This document shows positions 1-10,638 of a DNA stretch of 64,000 bases, piece by piece (the first letter of the stretch is position 1; every line of letters starts with the position of its first letter). The notes beneath the pieces are model-generated. The model was not told where the DNA came from, did not search any database, and saw nothing but the letters and a program-made list of their open reading frames with translations. This DNA is from Zopfochytrium polystomum (taxonomy: Eukaryota > Chytridiomycota > Chytridiomycetes > Chytridiales > Chytridiaceae). The DNA is taken from positions 124,001 through 188,000 of the forward strand of contig JAIVFJ010000045.1 of the NCBI GenBank assembly GCA_025765615.1, written 5' to 3'. The position numbers and the translations under genes were made by a program.

Positions 1-605
1 CTGCACGATGCTACTGATTCCGCGCTGCTGCTGTTGGCGGCTGGATTCGGCTTGCTGCCCACCTCTGGGGTCGGAGGGGGGAGGCGCGGGCGGCGGTGGC
101 GGCGGCGGTGGGCGGTGGTGCGGCAGAAGCGGTGGCGTGCGGTCGCGTCGTGGCAGTAGACGTAACTTCACGTGCATTGTTTGTAATTTGTTTGATTTAC
201 TGCGTGAGACGGGAGACATTTTGGCTCACTTTTCACCCTCGATATGCTTTGTCAAGTTTTCAAGAATGATTCATCAGTGCGATACGCTCGTTACTTTATC
301 TGTTGGCGCCATAACACTGGGCGGCCTCCGCGAGAACGCGAAGCCTCAAAGGTCCGAGCAGGGAGAATAGAGAAAAGAGATGTCGATTTGTATCAGGAGA
401 TCACCAGGGTATTTTTTCAACTGGGGCCGCTGCGGAATTACTTAAGGAGAGACGGAAAGGGGAAAAGAAAATGAACCGAGACGATAGAAAGAAGTAGAAT
501 GAAATCAAGCGTCTGTCAACAGTGTCGGAAAAGGGGAAAAGTAGACCCACCAGAAAGACCAACGCCACAAAACAAATAGCAAACAAATAGAAGCCATCCC
601 GCGTA
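1..605. other. no supported gene
   Basis: Low-complexity GC-rich start followed by AT-richer sequence. Short open frames on both strands show no recognisable domain. It lies downstream of the minus-strand receptor-like gene that ends near 606, so part of it is probably 3' untranslated sequence of that gene. Confidence 0.4.
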
Positions 606-2183
606 CTAACAAAAAATATTGTGGTATGAACTCGGCTGCAGAGTAAGGGGTCGCCCCTCTTGCCACATTTTCATCGCGCCCGAGACACCCGCCGGCGCGC
701 TCGGCACCCGCGGTAGCACGCCGCCCGCGTCTTCCTCGACCCCGGCGCGTGCCCCACCGCCCGACGCAAACCCAGCCGTCGGCGCGGACCCTCGGCGCGC
801 GACGATTGGCGTCACCGACGACGAGCGCGGGCGCATCACGGGCCGCACGGAGGACGTCGGCGACGGCGCCGCGGTGGTGGTGGCGGCGGCGGAGGCGGCG
901 TTTTGCGTCCGCGTCGCCGTAGTCGGAGTCGTCGGCGAGCGGTCGGCTGCCGTGGTGGTCCGGCGGGCGTCGGCAAAGTAGAAGACGGACGGGTCGACGA
1001 GTTCCGCGGCGGGGGGCGGGAGCGCGGGGACCGCCACCGCTGCCGACGACAGCGACGAGGGCAGGGATGGGGCTCGCGCGCGGCGCGGGGTGGACGGCGG
1101 GGGAGGGCGGGTACGGTGGAGGCGGGGTCGGGACGGGTGGGATTGGGACGGGGGATCGTCGAGGCGGGGCTGCGCCGGCGGCGGAGGAGGAGGAGGAAGG
1201 GCGTGCGGCGAAGCGGCTTTCGCGCGACTCGAAGCCGACGGCGAGGATGACGGTCGTTGGCGTGCCGCCGTCTTGCTTTGCGAAAGGTGTCGCCTGCGGG
1301 CCTGGCGTTGCTGGGCGGACTTGCTTGCGGTCGTCGTCGCTGGGCACGCGCGCGAGGTGGATGAAGACGGCGAAGAGGATGATTCCGCCGCAGTTGACGA
1401 GGATGGCGACAAAGAGGGCGACGGCGAAGGGGACCTGCTGGTAGATTGCGGTGACGAGGCAGTACGTCGCCGAGGGGAGAAAGGTTACGATGGTCACCAG
1501 CTCGAATTCTGCGAGCAGGTGAAAAGAGTCAGGATCGCTTGGGTTATGATAGACGAGGCCGATTGCGTTTACCCAAGATTTTCCGAAATATGGCTGTTCT
1601 GATGGCTTGGAGGGAGAGCGAGAGCTGCGCTGGACTCAGCCCGCTGGCCCGACTGCTTGCTCGCTCCCAAATCCGAAACACTCGTTGGTAGACCACTAGG
1701 CCGCTGAGATTGCAATTACGGAGGGGAAAAGAAGAGTGCCAACGTTAGGGCTCGCGTTTTCTCTAACGCGACAATGTGCGACTATGGTGTCAATCACATC
1801 ATCCGTCAGCAACACACGCAAAGAAGTGCGCTGACAGCGCTCTTTCAGACATACCAGCCTACGGGGATGACGGTGACGAGGATGGAGAACGCAGCCGACG
1901 CCGCCGAGAAGAAGCGCCAGTTTGGGCTGTGGATGTCGAAGAAGCACCAGTAGAAATCGGTGCCGAAGGCGTCGAAGCCGACTGCGCGGGGAATGGTTGA
2001 GAAGGAGGGGGAGGCAGGAGGGAAGCCAGCAAAATGTGTCGACAGACAAACGCACATGTGACGCGCTGCCGGGGGTGCCGGGGGGTTGCGGAGAAATGGC
2101 GCGCGCATTGCAGGAAAGTTGGGGCACCCAGCATGCACCGCGAAATTGGTTTTTGTTCGCGGCCATCTGCCTGTCTGTCTGCC

Positions 2184-2220
<37 letters not shown>

Positions 2221-2294
2221 GCCTGTTCCCGTTGCGCGGCGGACTGCCCTGGATTCGGTCACACACGCAAACACCCCCACCTCCTTTGCCGCTC

Positions 2295-2330
<36 letters not shown>

Positions 2331-3259
2331 CGCCGCCTCCCTACCCAACACACTACACACACCCCAACCCAACAACCAACAACCAACAACCAACAACCAA
2401 CAACAAGGCACTCACCGCCGATGCCGACCCACGCGCCGGCGAGCCCCAGCGCGCCCGTCAGCAGCAGCCAGTCCCCGCGGCCGAGGTCGAGCGGTCCGCC
2501 CGCGCAGCACCGACAGCATCATGGCCACGCTCATGACGCACGACCCCGTCAGCTCGCACGCCATGAACAGCATCAGCATCGTGCCGATCGCAGCGCACGT
2601 CGCGTCCGGCGGGTACCGCGTGTCGTGCAGCGTCGTGTACAGAAAGTCGTACACCTGCGGGATCGACCACAGGAGCTTGAGGATTGCCAGGTAGATCGGG
2701 AAGCGGTCGGCTTGTGTGTGTGTGTGTGTGTTGGTTTTTTGAGAGGGCGGCAGGCGGCGGCGAGTTGGTTTGCAGTGAAGCAAAAGTGGGACATATGGAG
2801 GAGGAGGAGAGGAGGAGGAGGAGCAGAACCCACCGACGGTTGCGTGCTTTTTTGTGCGGACCGCACGCACAATGAGGCTGATGCATGCGGCTACGGAAAG
2901 TGAAAGCATCGACAACGTCACGGCAGCGAGCGTGGTCGACTGCCATTCGGGAATACCATTCTATGCGCAATGGGAAAGGTTGAGCGGGAGGAGGGTTGTT
3001 AAATCAAATCCGTTAGGTGGGCAAGCCAAGCCAACCACATGAGCTAAAGCCTTGTTTTTCCTACCATGTACCCTCCATCCGCGCTGTACCCGCCGGCGAC
3101 TGCTGCGGTGGCGCCGGCGGCGCCGGCGAGCGAGGCGGTTGTCTTGCCGAGGGGTGCTGGCGTTGCAGTTGCGAGGCCCGCCGTGGATGAGATGAACCGA
3201 GCGAGAGAGTTCGGGCGCATCGGCCTAAGGTGCAAGAGAGCAAATTTCGGAAGTTGCAA
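606..3259 (-). CDS. seven-helix receptor-like protein, paralogue A
   Basis: A multi-exon integral membrane protein with the layout of a G-protein-coupled receptor; no precise family recognised. The N-terminal exon ends near 3065. Next come exons 2960-2834 (starting NGIPEWQS, helix 1) and 2710-2416 (helices 2-4, with a Cys just before helix 3 in PDATCAAIGTM). An exon from 1981 reads TDFYWCFFDIHSPNWR, whose Cys could pair with the helix-3 Cys, followed by helix 5. A short exon (IRTAIFRKIL) follows, and an exon from 1508 carries helices 6-7 (ELVTIVTFLPS to NCGGIILFAVFIHLARV). The C-terminus is Pro/Ser-rich. Gene B at 7.9-9.7 kb matches it exon by exon. The frame slips by one base after MMLSVLRG in the third exon, and the tail also changes frame, so either the assembly carries indels or the copy is dying. 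Introns hold CTGT, CT and TG microsatellites. The 7-helix reading is seen; receptor function and ligand are inference. Confidence 0.6.
2170..2223. repeat. CTGT tetranucleotide microsatellite plus CT tract
   Basis: About 13 near-perfect CTGT units lie in an intron of receptor-like gene A; a CT dinucleotide tract follows at about 2300-2330. Similar CTGT arrays recur at 6822-6850, 10191-10268, 41818-41833 and 52649-52688. Confidence 0.9.
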
Positions 3260-4643
3260 AACTAAACGGGATTGGGTTTTGGCGAGCCATATATCGGACT
3301 AAGAAAACACCAATGGCTGTGTTTGTCTTTTCGTTACATACTTGGACATATTACTGCACAACTAAATGCACAAATAGTATGCCGCTCCCACACACAAACA
3401 CAACCGCTAAGCGACAGGCTGATTCCCGCATCGCGAAAATCGTTCGTGGGAAAAAGGAGAATCATATTCATGGCCGATTGCCGGCAGGCGAAAAGGGTCG
3501 GATTGAGGGAGGCAGCCGCATCTCATCATTTTGTCATCAAGCAGCAGTCCGCTGACTGAGTTGTTCGATGTTGAGGCGGCAGGAGACAGAGAGAGAGAGA
3601 GGGAGAGAGAGATCGTGTGTGTTCGGGCGCGCGAAATAACTGAGACAACCCCCACACGCCCTGAACTCCTATAGCCGTTAGCCGAACCGGCTCGGAGCGA
3701 GCGGAAATCAATGCCAAACGTTTGTGCAAAGGGACGCCCTGCGTCTCCCTCCTGCACCCTCCCTCGCATTCAAGTGAGGAAAGTGCGCGTGATTTGCGGT
3801 TGCGGGATGTAGTTTTGCTGATGGCGGTCACGTCGCCCTTCCTCCTCCACCCCAACCTCGCCACCACACAAACAACAAAGTTCCCTTCGCACGCGCCCGG
3901 CTCAGTGAGCACATATGCGGGTAAAAATAAAATGAAAGTCACCAACACTGCTTCAACAATGCACCGACTGTTCTGACTCTCCCAAACTATCGATCCCGTG
4001 ACGGCCTGCAGTTGTTCTCGATACTCATTTTTTTCCTGTTCTTTTTTTTATCGCACAAATATCACTGGGTCAGTGCGGGCAGTATCCTTGGCTTAACAGG
4101 GCACACTTCAAAGGGCGGACAGGAGACGCATTGCCCGACAAACAGGCTGCATGACACTTGCTCTGCCTGACGGAAGCTTGTAAAATCCTGCCATACTCTG
4201 ACAACAGGCTCAGCCCCTCAATTCAAAAAACAAAGAAGACGGTGAAGCTTGAACCACCAGCCGTCTTTCTTCTCTCTCTTCGGGCACGGCATTGTCAGGC
4301 TAAACGCCCCCATTTAGCCGAAATATACGCCATGACGTGTGTACAAGAGAAGGCCGACCTCGATAGCTACAGTTCCAGTGCCTGAATAATACGAGAAGGG
4401 TACGTCGTTTTTCGGGTCCCACTCAGGTCATGGCAGGGACTGGGGTTGTTAAAATTGGTATTACAGTTTGAGGTTTCAAGGCAAGACAGGACTTTCACAT
4501 CCCCGCGGTTTGCCCCAATTAGCAAAAAAAAAAACTTTCGTGTCGCGCCCGCTTTGCGTAGAACCACCCCTAAGTACAGAAATAAAAACGAAAAAAGAAA
4601 GAAGGAAAGAAAGAAGGGATGAAAGGGATGAAAAGGTTTGAAC
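3260..4643. other. intergenic between receptor-like genes A and C
   Basis: Contains a short GA tract near 3587-3612 and AT-rich stretches. The open frames are short and resemble no family. It includes the presumed promoter of gene A and the 3' flank of gene C. Nothing else is seen. Confidence 0.4.
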
Positions 4644-6445
4644 TCATTTCGGCTCTGGCAGGCGCTTTCCTGCTCCCGCGAACTGGTGTGCTCTGCTGAC
4701 GAACACCACCGCTGCGACCCCGACAAACGTGCTGTCAAACAAAAAGAGGAGGGTTAGCATTGCAGAGCGTCAAAGGGTGCAAAAACGAATGATGCAACAA
4801 ACAAACGGTGCGGCGTAAGGGCGCACACACACACTCAACTCGTTCAACAGCGTCTGCGACACCCACGCATAGAACGTCACGAGGCTGTTTCCGTAAATGT
4901 ACATGCACACTGCCAGCGCCAAATCGCAGGACGATGCAACCGATTCCGGCCGCCGCGACCCACCCCAGCACGCTCCGGATCACCTTGACGGTGCCCGCCC
5001 GCAGGTGCCACTCGACAATGTCCAGCGAGTCGGCGCGCGACGGCGCCGTTGTCGTCGGCGGGAACGGGAACGACGGCCGCCGCTCCGGCGGCTCTGGGGT
5101 GTTGGTCAGCGCGTACAGCGACGAGTGGCCCGGCGTCAGCGGCGACGGCGACGGGTTGGTGCGCGGGCTGGACGGCTCCGCGGGGTAGGCCCGCGGGCTG
5201 AGCTTTTCAAAGTACTGTGGCGACGGGTCGCTGCCAGAGTCGCTTTCTGGCTCGTCGACGGGTGAAGAAGGTCGGCTGCTGCTGCTGCTGCCGCCGATGC
5301 TGCTGCTGCTGCTGCTCGTCGTACGCCAAGGACGGCCTTCCGGCGGCGGCAGAGAGACTTGGAGAGAACGGGTTTGCAGAGTAAGGGTTTGCAGTGTACG
5401 GGTTTGCGGCGAAAACACCGGGCTCGGTCCCGTCGGCCAGCTCGCGGGCCCGCAGTCGGGTGAGGAACTTTGGGCCCAGCGTTTTGAGCGTCTGCATGAA
5501 CGCGTACCGAGCCCAAAACATAAAGATCAAAATGCTGAGGCTGCTGATGGCCGAGGAGACGGTGCCGACCCAGCCGACAACCTTGAGAGCCATGGTACCG
5601 TCCTGATCTCTGAGGAATCTGTCTTCCAGAACCCCAACCCAGATGCCTGCAGCCGCGGCGACAAAGTGGGGTATGGGGATGAGGATGAGAAACCGCAAGA
5701 CGACGTCGACTTCGCGGACGTGGGAAGACATTGGTCGGAGGAAGGCGTGGAGGATCATCGGCATGCTGATGCCGATGAACAGGGTTCCGATATTTCGCAA
5801 CAGCCTGTTGTGCCGTCGTAAGCACTGGAGGAAAAACAACCCTAACGCCCATGAAGTAGATGGTATCTCACTGGAATAGGAGGATCTGGTGCTGCCGCAG
5901 CAAAAACAGAGAGACTCCCTGGCACAGGATTGCGCAAACGCCGGACGCGATGAACACTTCGATCGAAGCCGGACGGAACCACGGCCGCCGAACGCCATGT
6001 GGGAAGAAGCCTCGCGGATTTTCCTGAACTTGCCGTATAATGAGGCCCAGCACGGGTACCCCGACCGCTGCGATGACGAAGAAGACGATTGTGAGGGCGT
6101 CCACTGGTTGTGTGTGTGTGTGGGGGGGTTATGGATGATGAGGAGCGGAACCCTGAAGTTAGGCACTGTTGCGCAGCGAGATCCCGACAGCCAGTCGGTC
6201 ATACTGTCCGCCCTCCCTACCTGTGGCGGTGAAGATTGGGCTCGTCCGCGGGACGTAGCACGGGAGATCGTAGTAGTCTCTGCAGACGGTGGTGGTGGTG
6301 GTGCTGTTGGCAGCGGTGGTGTCGTTGCCTGCGAGGGAGGGAGGGTGAGGGTGAGGGTGAGGACGGGGTCACCACGGGAGGGGCCGCTCTGTCGCTACGC
6401 CAGTCTCCGCCACCACGCGCCTTTTGGAAGGGCCTGTCTCGCTTA

Positions 6446-6478
<33 letters not shown>

Positions 6479-6479
6479 G

Positions 6480-6510
<31 letters not shown>

Positions 6511-6533
6511 GTCTTACCGCCGCCGCCGTCCAT
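4644..6533 (-). CDS. seven-helix receptor-like protein with long third cytoplasmic loop (gene C)
   Basis: A second type of GPCR-like protein. A 16-base first exon (6533-6518; MDGGGG) splices in phase to 6328-6221, giving an Asn-glycosylatable N-terminus (NDTT, NST) with CRDYYDLPC. Exon 6103-5872 has helix 1 (DALTIVFFVIAAVGV) and helix 2. The next exon, starting near 5850, carries helices 3-5 (LFIGISMPMILHAFL; LILIPIPHFVAAAAG; SSLSILIFMFWARYAFM). A hydrophilic Ser/Pro/Gln-rich stretch of roughly 150 residues follows, then helix 6 (SVLGWVAAAGIGCIVL and DLALAVCMYIYG). A last exon (FVGVAAVVFVSR ... LPEPK, stop at 4646-4644) holds helix 7. A long loop between helices 5 and 6 is typical of G-protein-coupled receptors. 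Three one-base offsets are needed: near 5855, in the CAG repeat near 5300, and near 4940. The CAG one could instead be a 49-base intron. Not clearly homologous to its neighbours A and B. Receptor role inferred. Confidence 0.6.
6447..6512. repeat. CT dinucleotide tract
   Basis: Long CT repeat interrupted by a few CTGT units, inside the first intron of gene C (read as GA on its sense strand). Confidence 0.9.
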
Positions 6534-7016
6534 TTCTCCCACGTCCAGCAGCGCACAACAATGCGCACACGAGGAGGCCAAGGATATCGATTGAAAAGAA
6601 GATGAAGGAGAAGACAAAAAAAAAAAAAAAAAAAAAAAAAAGATTAACGGGAGGGAGTGTTTCCTTTTTCGGTTGAAATGAGTGATCAGACCATCCATTG
6701 TCCTTCCATTTATTAGAAGAAAGAATTCTTTCAGTTTGGATCGAGGCTGTAAGACAGACAGGCAGCACGTGCAATGAATTACGAATATGGCTCAGTCCCA
6801 CCCCGTCCCATTTTTCCGTCGCCTGTCTGTCTGTCTGTCTGTCTGTCTGTCCCCCCGTCTACCTGTGTCTCCCTGTCTTGTAACAGGGAGACAACCAGCA
6901 AAGCGCCGACTGATTGTTGCTCGTGTCAGCCTCGCTTGCGATTAACACCAAATATTCCCCAGACAACCCCGACCTTTTGGATGACCTCCCCTCTTGGTAT
7001 TACCGCACATCACCAG

Positions 7017-7048
<32 letters not shown>

Positions 7049-7912
7049 GAAGCGGAACTGTATGCAGGCTGGACAATACCTTCCCTGACTCTTTAACGGC
7101 TTTTGTAAGCTCCATCAGGACCAGATATTTATCAGCAAGACTAACAAATTCTTGTGATCACGGAAACAATGGCATAAAAGGCGCAAACGTTCAGCTCCTA
7201 CAGACTCTCGCTTTCCAGCGAAGCTCCTGCAACCGTTTCTCGTTTGGGAGGGGCAGGCATCAACCGCCCTGTCGCGGTTGATGTGGGAGTGCGCCTGCGC
7301 AACCTACCTGCACGATCTCGGGTGCAAGAAACACACACACACCGGGTACAATATAGGAGCGCCCCACGCCAACAGGAGGACGCGAGGGGGGATTCTTGAT
7401 CCTTTACCAACTTGGCGTTATTGCGAGGTGAGCCCCAAACTCCTAGCCGATTCCCGCAGTCCACACTGCCCCCAGTGCGCAGTCGGGGGGGTTTTCAGAA
7501 AAATGAGGTTTGCCGCTTCATCCGATGAAGTGTAAGAGTGCGCCGGGGCAGACGGTTTCTGCAACCTACAGGCAAAGGTGCATTCATTTTACATCTCTTG
7601 CATCTCATCCTTACATTGATCAAATTCTTTGGTTCAAACATGATTATTTCAGTTTCGTGATGAACATCAAAATGACAACTCCCACAATGATTTGAAACGC
7701 AAGAAAAAAGCGTGACTGCGGTGGACGAACAGCGTCCAAAGTTCAGATAATTGAAGATTGAAGCGAAAGGAAGTAACGAAGGTTGTGTGACAACATAAGA
7801 AAAAAAATGTACCAGCCATAGTTACCTCCACCCCATAGATTGCTCGCATGCAGAAAAGCTTTCCTTTCTTCAAACCTTTGCTCAGAAGCCACTTGTTGGG
7901 CACTCGGTCCTC
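6534..7912. other. intergenic with poly-A, CTGT and poly-T tracts
   Basis: Holds an A homopolymer of about 25 bases near 6618-6642, a CTGT array at 6822-6850 and a T homopolymer of nearly 30 bases near 7020-7048. No open frame is convincing. It separates gene C from the end of gene B and probably contains the promoter of gene C. Confidence 0.5.
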
Positions 7913-9720
7913 CTAGTTGACGAGATCACCGGCTTTGCTCGAGAAGTACACCACCGCTGGGTCTCCGCGCGCGTCCTCCGTCGCAGCCTGAGACGGTCTC
8001 CGAGGCCACTGCTGCCGCGACGGCTGCAGCGACGCCGGCGGGAACGTGGGCTTCGGACTCCCCAACGCGCCCATTGCGATGCCGTCGCCAAACCCGTCCT
8101 CCTCCGCCCGCGCCAGCGTCACGGATCCCCCGCCGCCTCCACCCCCGCCAACCCCGCCAACCCCGCCGTCGCCCCACAGCGAGTCCATTGTGAACCGCGG
8201 TTCCGGCAGGAACTCGGGCCACTGCGCGCTCGTGGCGGTCCCGGATCCGATCCGCTCGCCGTCCGGCGGCCGCCGCAGTCTGCCGCACGTAGACCGCCAG
8301 CAGCATCATGCCGCCGCAGTTGACGAGGGCGGCGACGGCGACGGCGAAGGCGTAAGGGACGCGCTGGGCGACGGCGGACACGAAGCAGTAGGCGGCGGAG
8401 GGGACGAATGTGACGGCTGTGACCAGCTCGACTTCTGTAGGGCCGGGGGGTTGATGGGGTGAGCGAGAATATGGAAAGAAAAAAAGGGTGTTAGAGACTC
8501 GATTGTACGTAGTTCGGTGGATGATACTTGCGAAGGATTTTGCGGAAGATTGCGGCTCGTATGGTTTGTATGGAGACGGTGGGGCGCAGGGCATAGTCTA
8601 CAGCTCGCTCGCTGGTCCGCCGCCAGATTTGGAATATCTGACGGTAAACGACAAGCCCGCTGCGCAAAGAGTTTGGGTCAGTGTGTGACTGTGTTCGGCG
8701 TGTACTTCGTTTGATCGTACCAGGCAAGTGGGATGATTATAATCAAGGAGGTTGCAGCAGCCCCGATGGATGTAAAGATTCGCCAGTTGGGGCTGTGGAT
8801 GTTGAAGAGGCACCAGTAGAAATCGGGACCAAAGCCACCGAAGGAGGCTGGGCGCGTTCGGGCAGGGGCAAGGGCGAAGAAAAAAAAAAGAAAAGAAAAA
8901 AAAAAGAAACGAAACGAGACGTGCGTGAGATTGGCCAAAATGCTCAGCTAAAGGCAGATACAAAACCTCCGACTGCGACCCACGCGGCAGTTCTCGAGAA
9001 ACGTTGACACAACCAGCACACTATCGCCGCGTCCGAGATTCAGCGGCCTCCCTCTCAATACCGACAGCATCGTCGCGACGCTCATCGTACAGGACAAGAG
9101 GAGCTCGGCGGCAATGAACGTCATGAGCGTGCCGCCGATCACGGTGCAATGTGTTTTTTGGCGGAAAGAACCCGGCGTTCAAGGCAGAGTACGAGTAGTC
9201 GTACACTTGCGGGATAGACCAGCCAAGCTTGAGAATTGCTAGATAGAGGGGGAAGCGATCGGCTGGTATGGGGGTGGGAAGATATCGAAGATTTAGCAGA
9301 GGAGGGGGCAGCGTGTGGAGCCAGCTTCTTCAGTACCCGTGTTGCTGAACCTCCTTGATCGGACGGCGAGGCCGATCAGGATGAGACAAGACATGATTGA
9401 GAGCGCGAGCACGGAAAGAGCGATTGTGTTGAGGAGCGACGACTGCCATGACGGGATTCCGTTCTGTGTGCGATGAGATGGGGAAAGTGTTTAGAGATGT
9501 ATTGCAAGACAACGTCAAAGAGCAGCAGCAGCGAGAGCGCGGCTGCCTCTGTGTGTGTGTGTGTGTGTCTGTCGTGCATAAAAAGACGCACCGTGTATCT
9601 GCCGTCCGCGCCGTAGCCATCGCTGTATGGCGACGCGTCGGAGTCGGCGGCTGCTGCTGCTGCTTCCTCGAGTGCTTGTGCTGATAGCGGCGGCTTGCTC
9701 ATCATCATCACTGTCACCAT
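7913..9720 (-). CDS. seven-helix receptor-like protein, paralogue B
   Basis: Close paralogue of gene A with the same intron positions. The first exon (9720-9592) ends YGADGRYT. Exon 9463-9337 (NGIPSWQSS; helix 1 LLNTIALSVLALSIMSCL) follows. The exon from 9262 (DRFPLYLAILKLGWSIPQV) carries helices 2-4. The next exon reads GPDFYWCLFNIHSPNWR, then helix 5 (TSLIIIIPLAWY). A short IRAAIFRKIL exon follows, and the exon from 8434 holds helices 6-7 (ELVTAVTFVPSAAYCF to NCGGMMLLAVY). The tail is Gly/Ser-rich and ends GDPAVVYFSSKAGDLVN. The paired Cys residues of A (before helix 3 and in the FYWC loop) are kept. One-base offsets occur in an A6 run near 9154 (PPK to the helix-3 Cys) and in a TTT near 9002. 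One intron appears to use a GC donor (GCAAGT, 8531). Probably an orphan receptor; function not assigned. Confidence 0.6.
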
Positions 9721-9916
9721 TGTCGTCGGCAGGTTCCGTCAGATTTAGCAGCCGCAGCAAACAACACCCGGCCCGTCCCAGGACCCGCTTCTGCCCTTCA
9801 CGTGCCGTGCCGCGCTGTGGATGTTTCGAATGTCAACGAACGAACGAATGTCTTTGCCGAATCCGTGTGTGCGTGTTTTCTGTTTGCTTGCTTGTTTGTT
9901 TGTTTCTCGCCAATCG

Positions 9917-9949
<33 letters not shown>

Positions 9950-10638
9950 TCGGCGGAGACCGGGACTTGGGCGAAAAGGCCCTCCTTTCAAGGTCACCAT
10001 CATCATCATCATCATCATGCGTTCAGTCAACCATCCATCAGTCGTGCCCCACACACAAACACCAACACAACACAACACAAACAAGCAAGAAAGCAAGCAA
10101 ACAAACAATCAAGCAAAGCAAACCTTAAATCGAACCTTCCCCAGAAGACGAATTCCACAATCGCGCGCATTTTGCCTTTTTTAGCAGGGTCTGTCTGTCT
10201 GTCTGTCTGTCTATCCGTCTGTCAGTTAGTCAGTCAGTCAGGGTCCGTATGTCTGTCTGTCTGTCTGTTTTCCGCAACCATATATACCCTGAACGGCTGC
10301 GACTGCGTCTGCCCAGGGTGGGCCGTCGACTTTCTCGGACAACAGCAGATACCACCCAATCCACTGATCGTCGATCGCTTGGCTGGCTGGCTTGCTGGCT
10401 TGCTGGCTTGCTGCGGGGTCTGCCAGTTCTTAGGAAGCTCTTCTGCCATCCATGGCCGCCCTGTGGGCTTGGTTTGAATTACCACAATGAAGCGCGCGTC
10501 CGATACCCGGGACTGCCTAGTCTGGTTAGCTCCGTGTGCGCGCCGTGTGCTGTCACGCCTTCTATTTACTCCTATTTCAAGGACGTGGCCCTTTCTCCGC
10601 AGTACATCTCTTCTCTGTTGCTCCCTGAAATTTCTTGG
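9721..10638. other. intergenic, microsatellite-rich
   Basis: Contains a GGC/GTC tract near 9916-9955, a CAT tract near 9998-10018 and a compound CTGT/CAGT array at 10191-10268. The open frames here are translations of simple repeats. It separates the divergently transcribed receptor B (minus) and lipase (plus), so both promoters should lie here. Confidence 0.5.
10191..10268. repeat. CTGT/CAGT compound microsatellite
   Basis: Two CTGT arrays separated by CAGT units, in the divergent intergenic region between receptor gene B and the lipase gene. Confidence 0.9.

Noticed and set aside
2160..2230. CTGT array as a CRISPR-like repeat
   Set aside because: Units are 4 bases and contiguous, without spacers; it is a microsatellite.
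9916..9960. Long open frames through GGC/GTC repeats on both strands
   Set aside because: They are translations of simple repeats, with no splice-consistent neighbours or domains.
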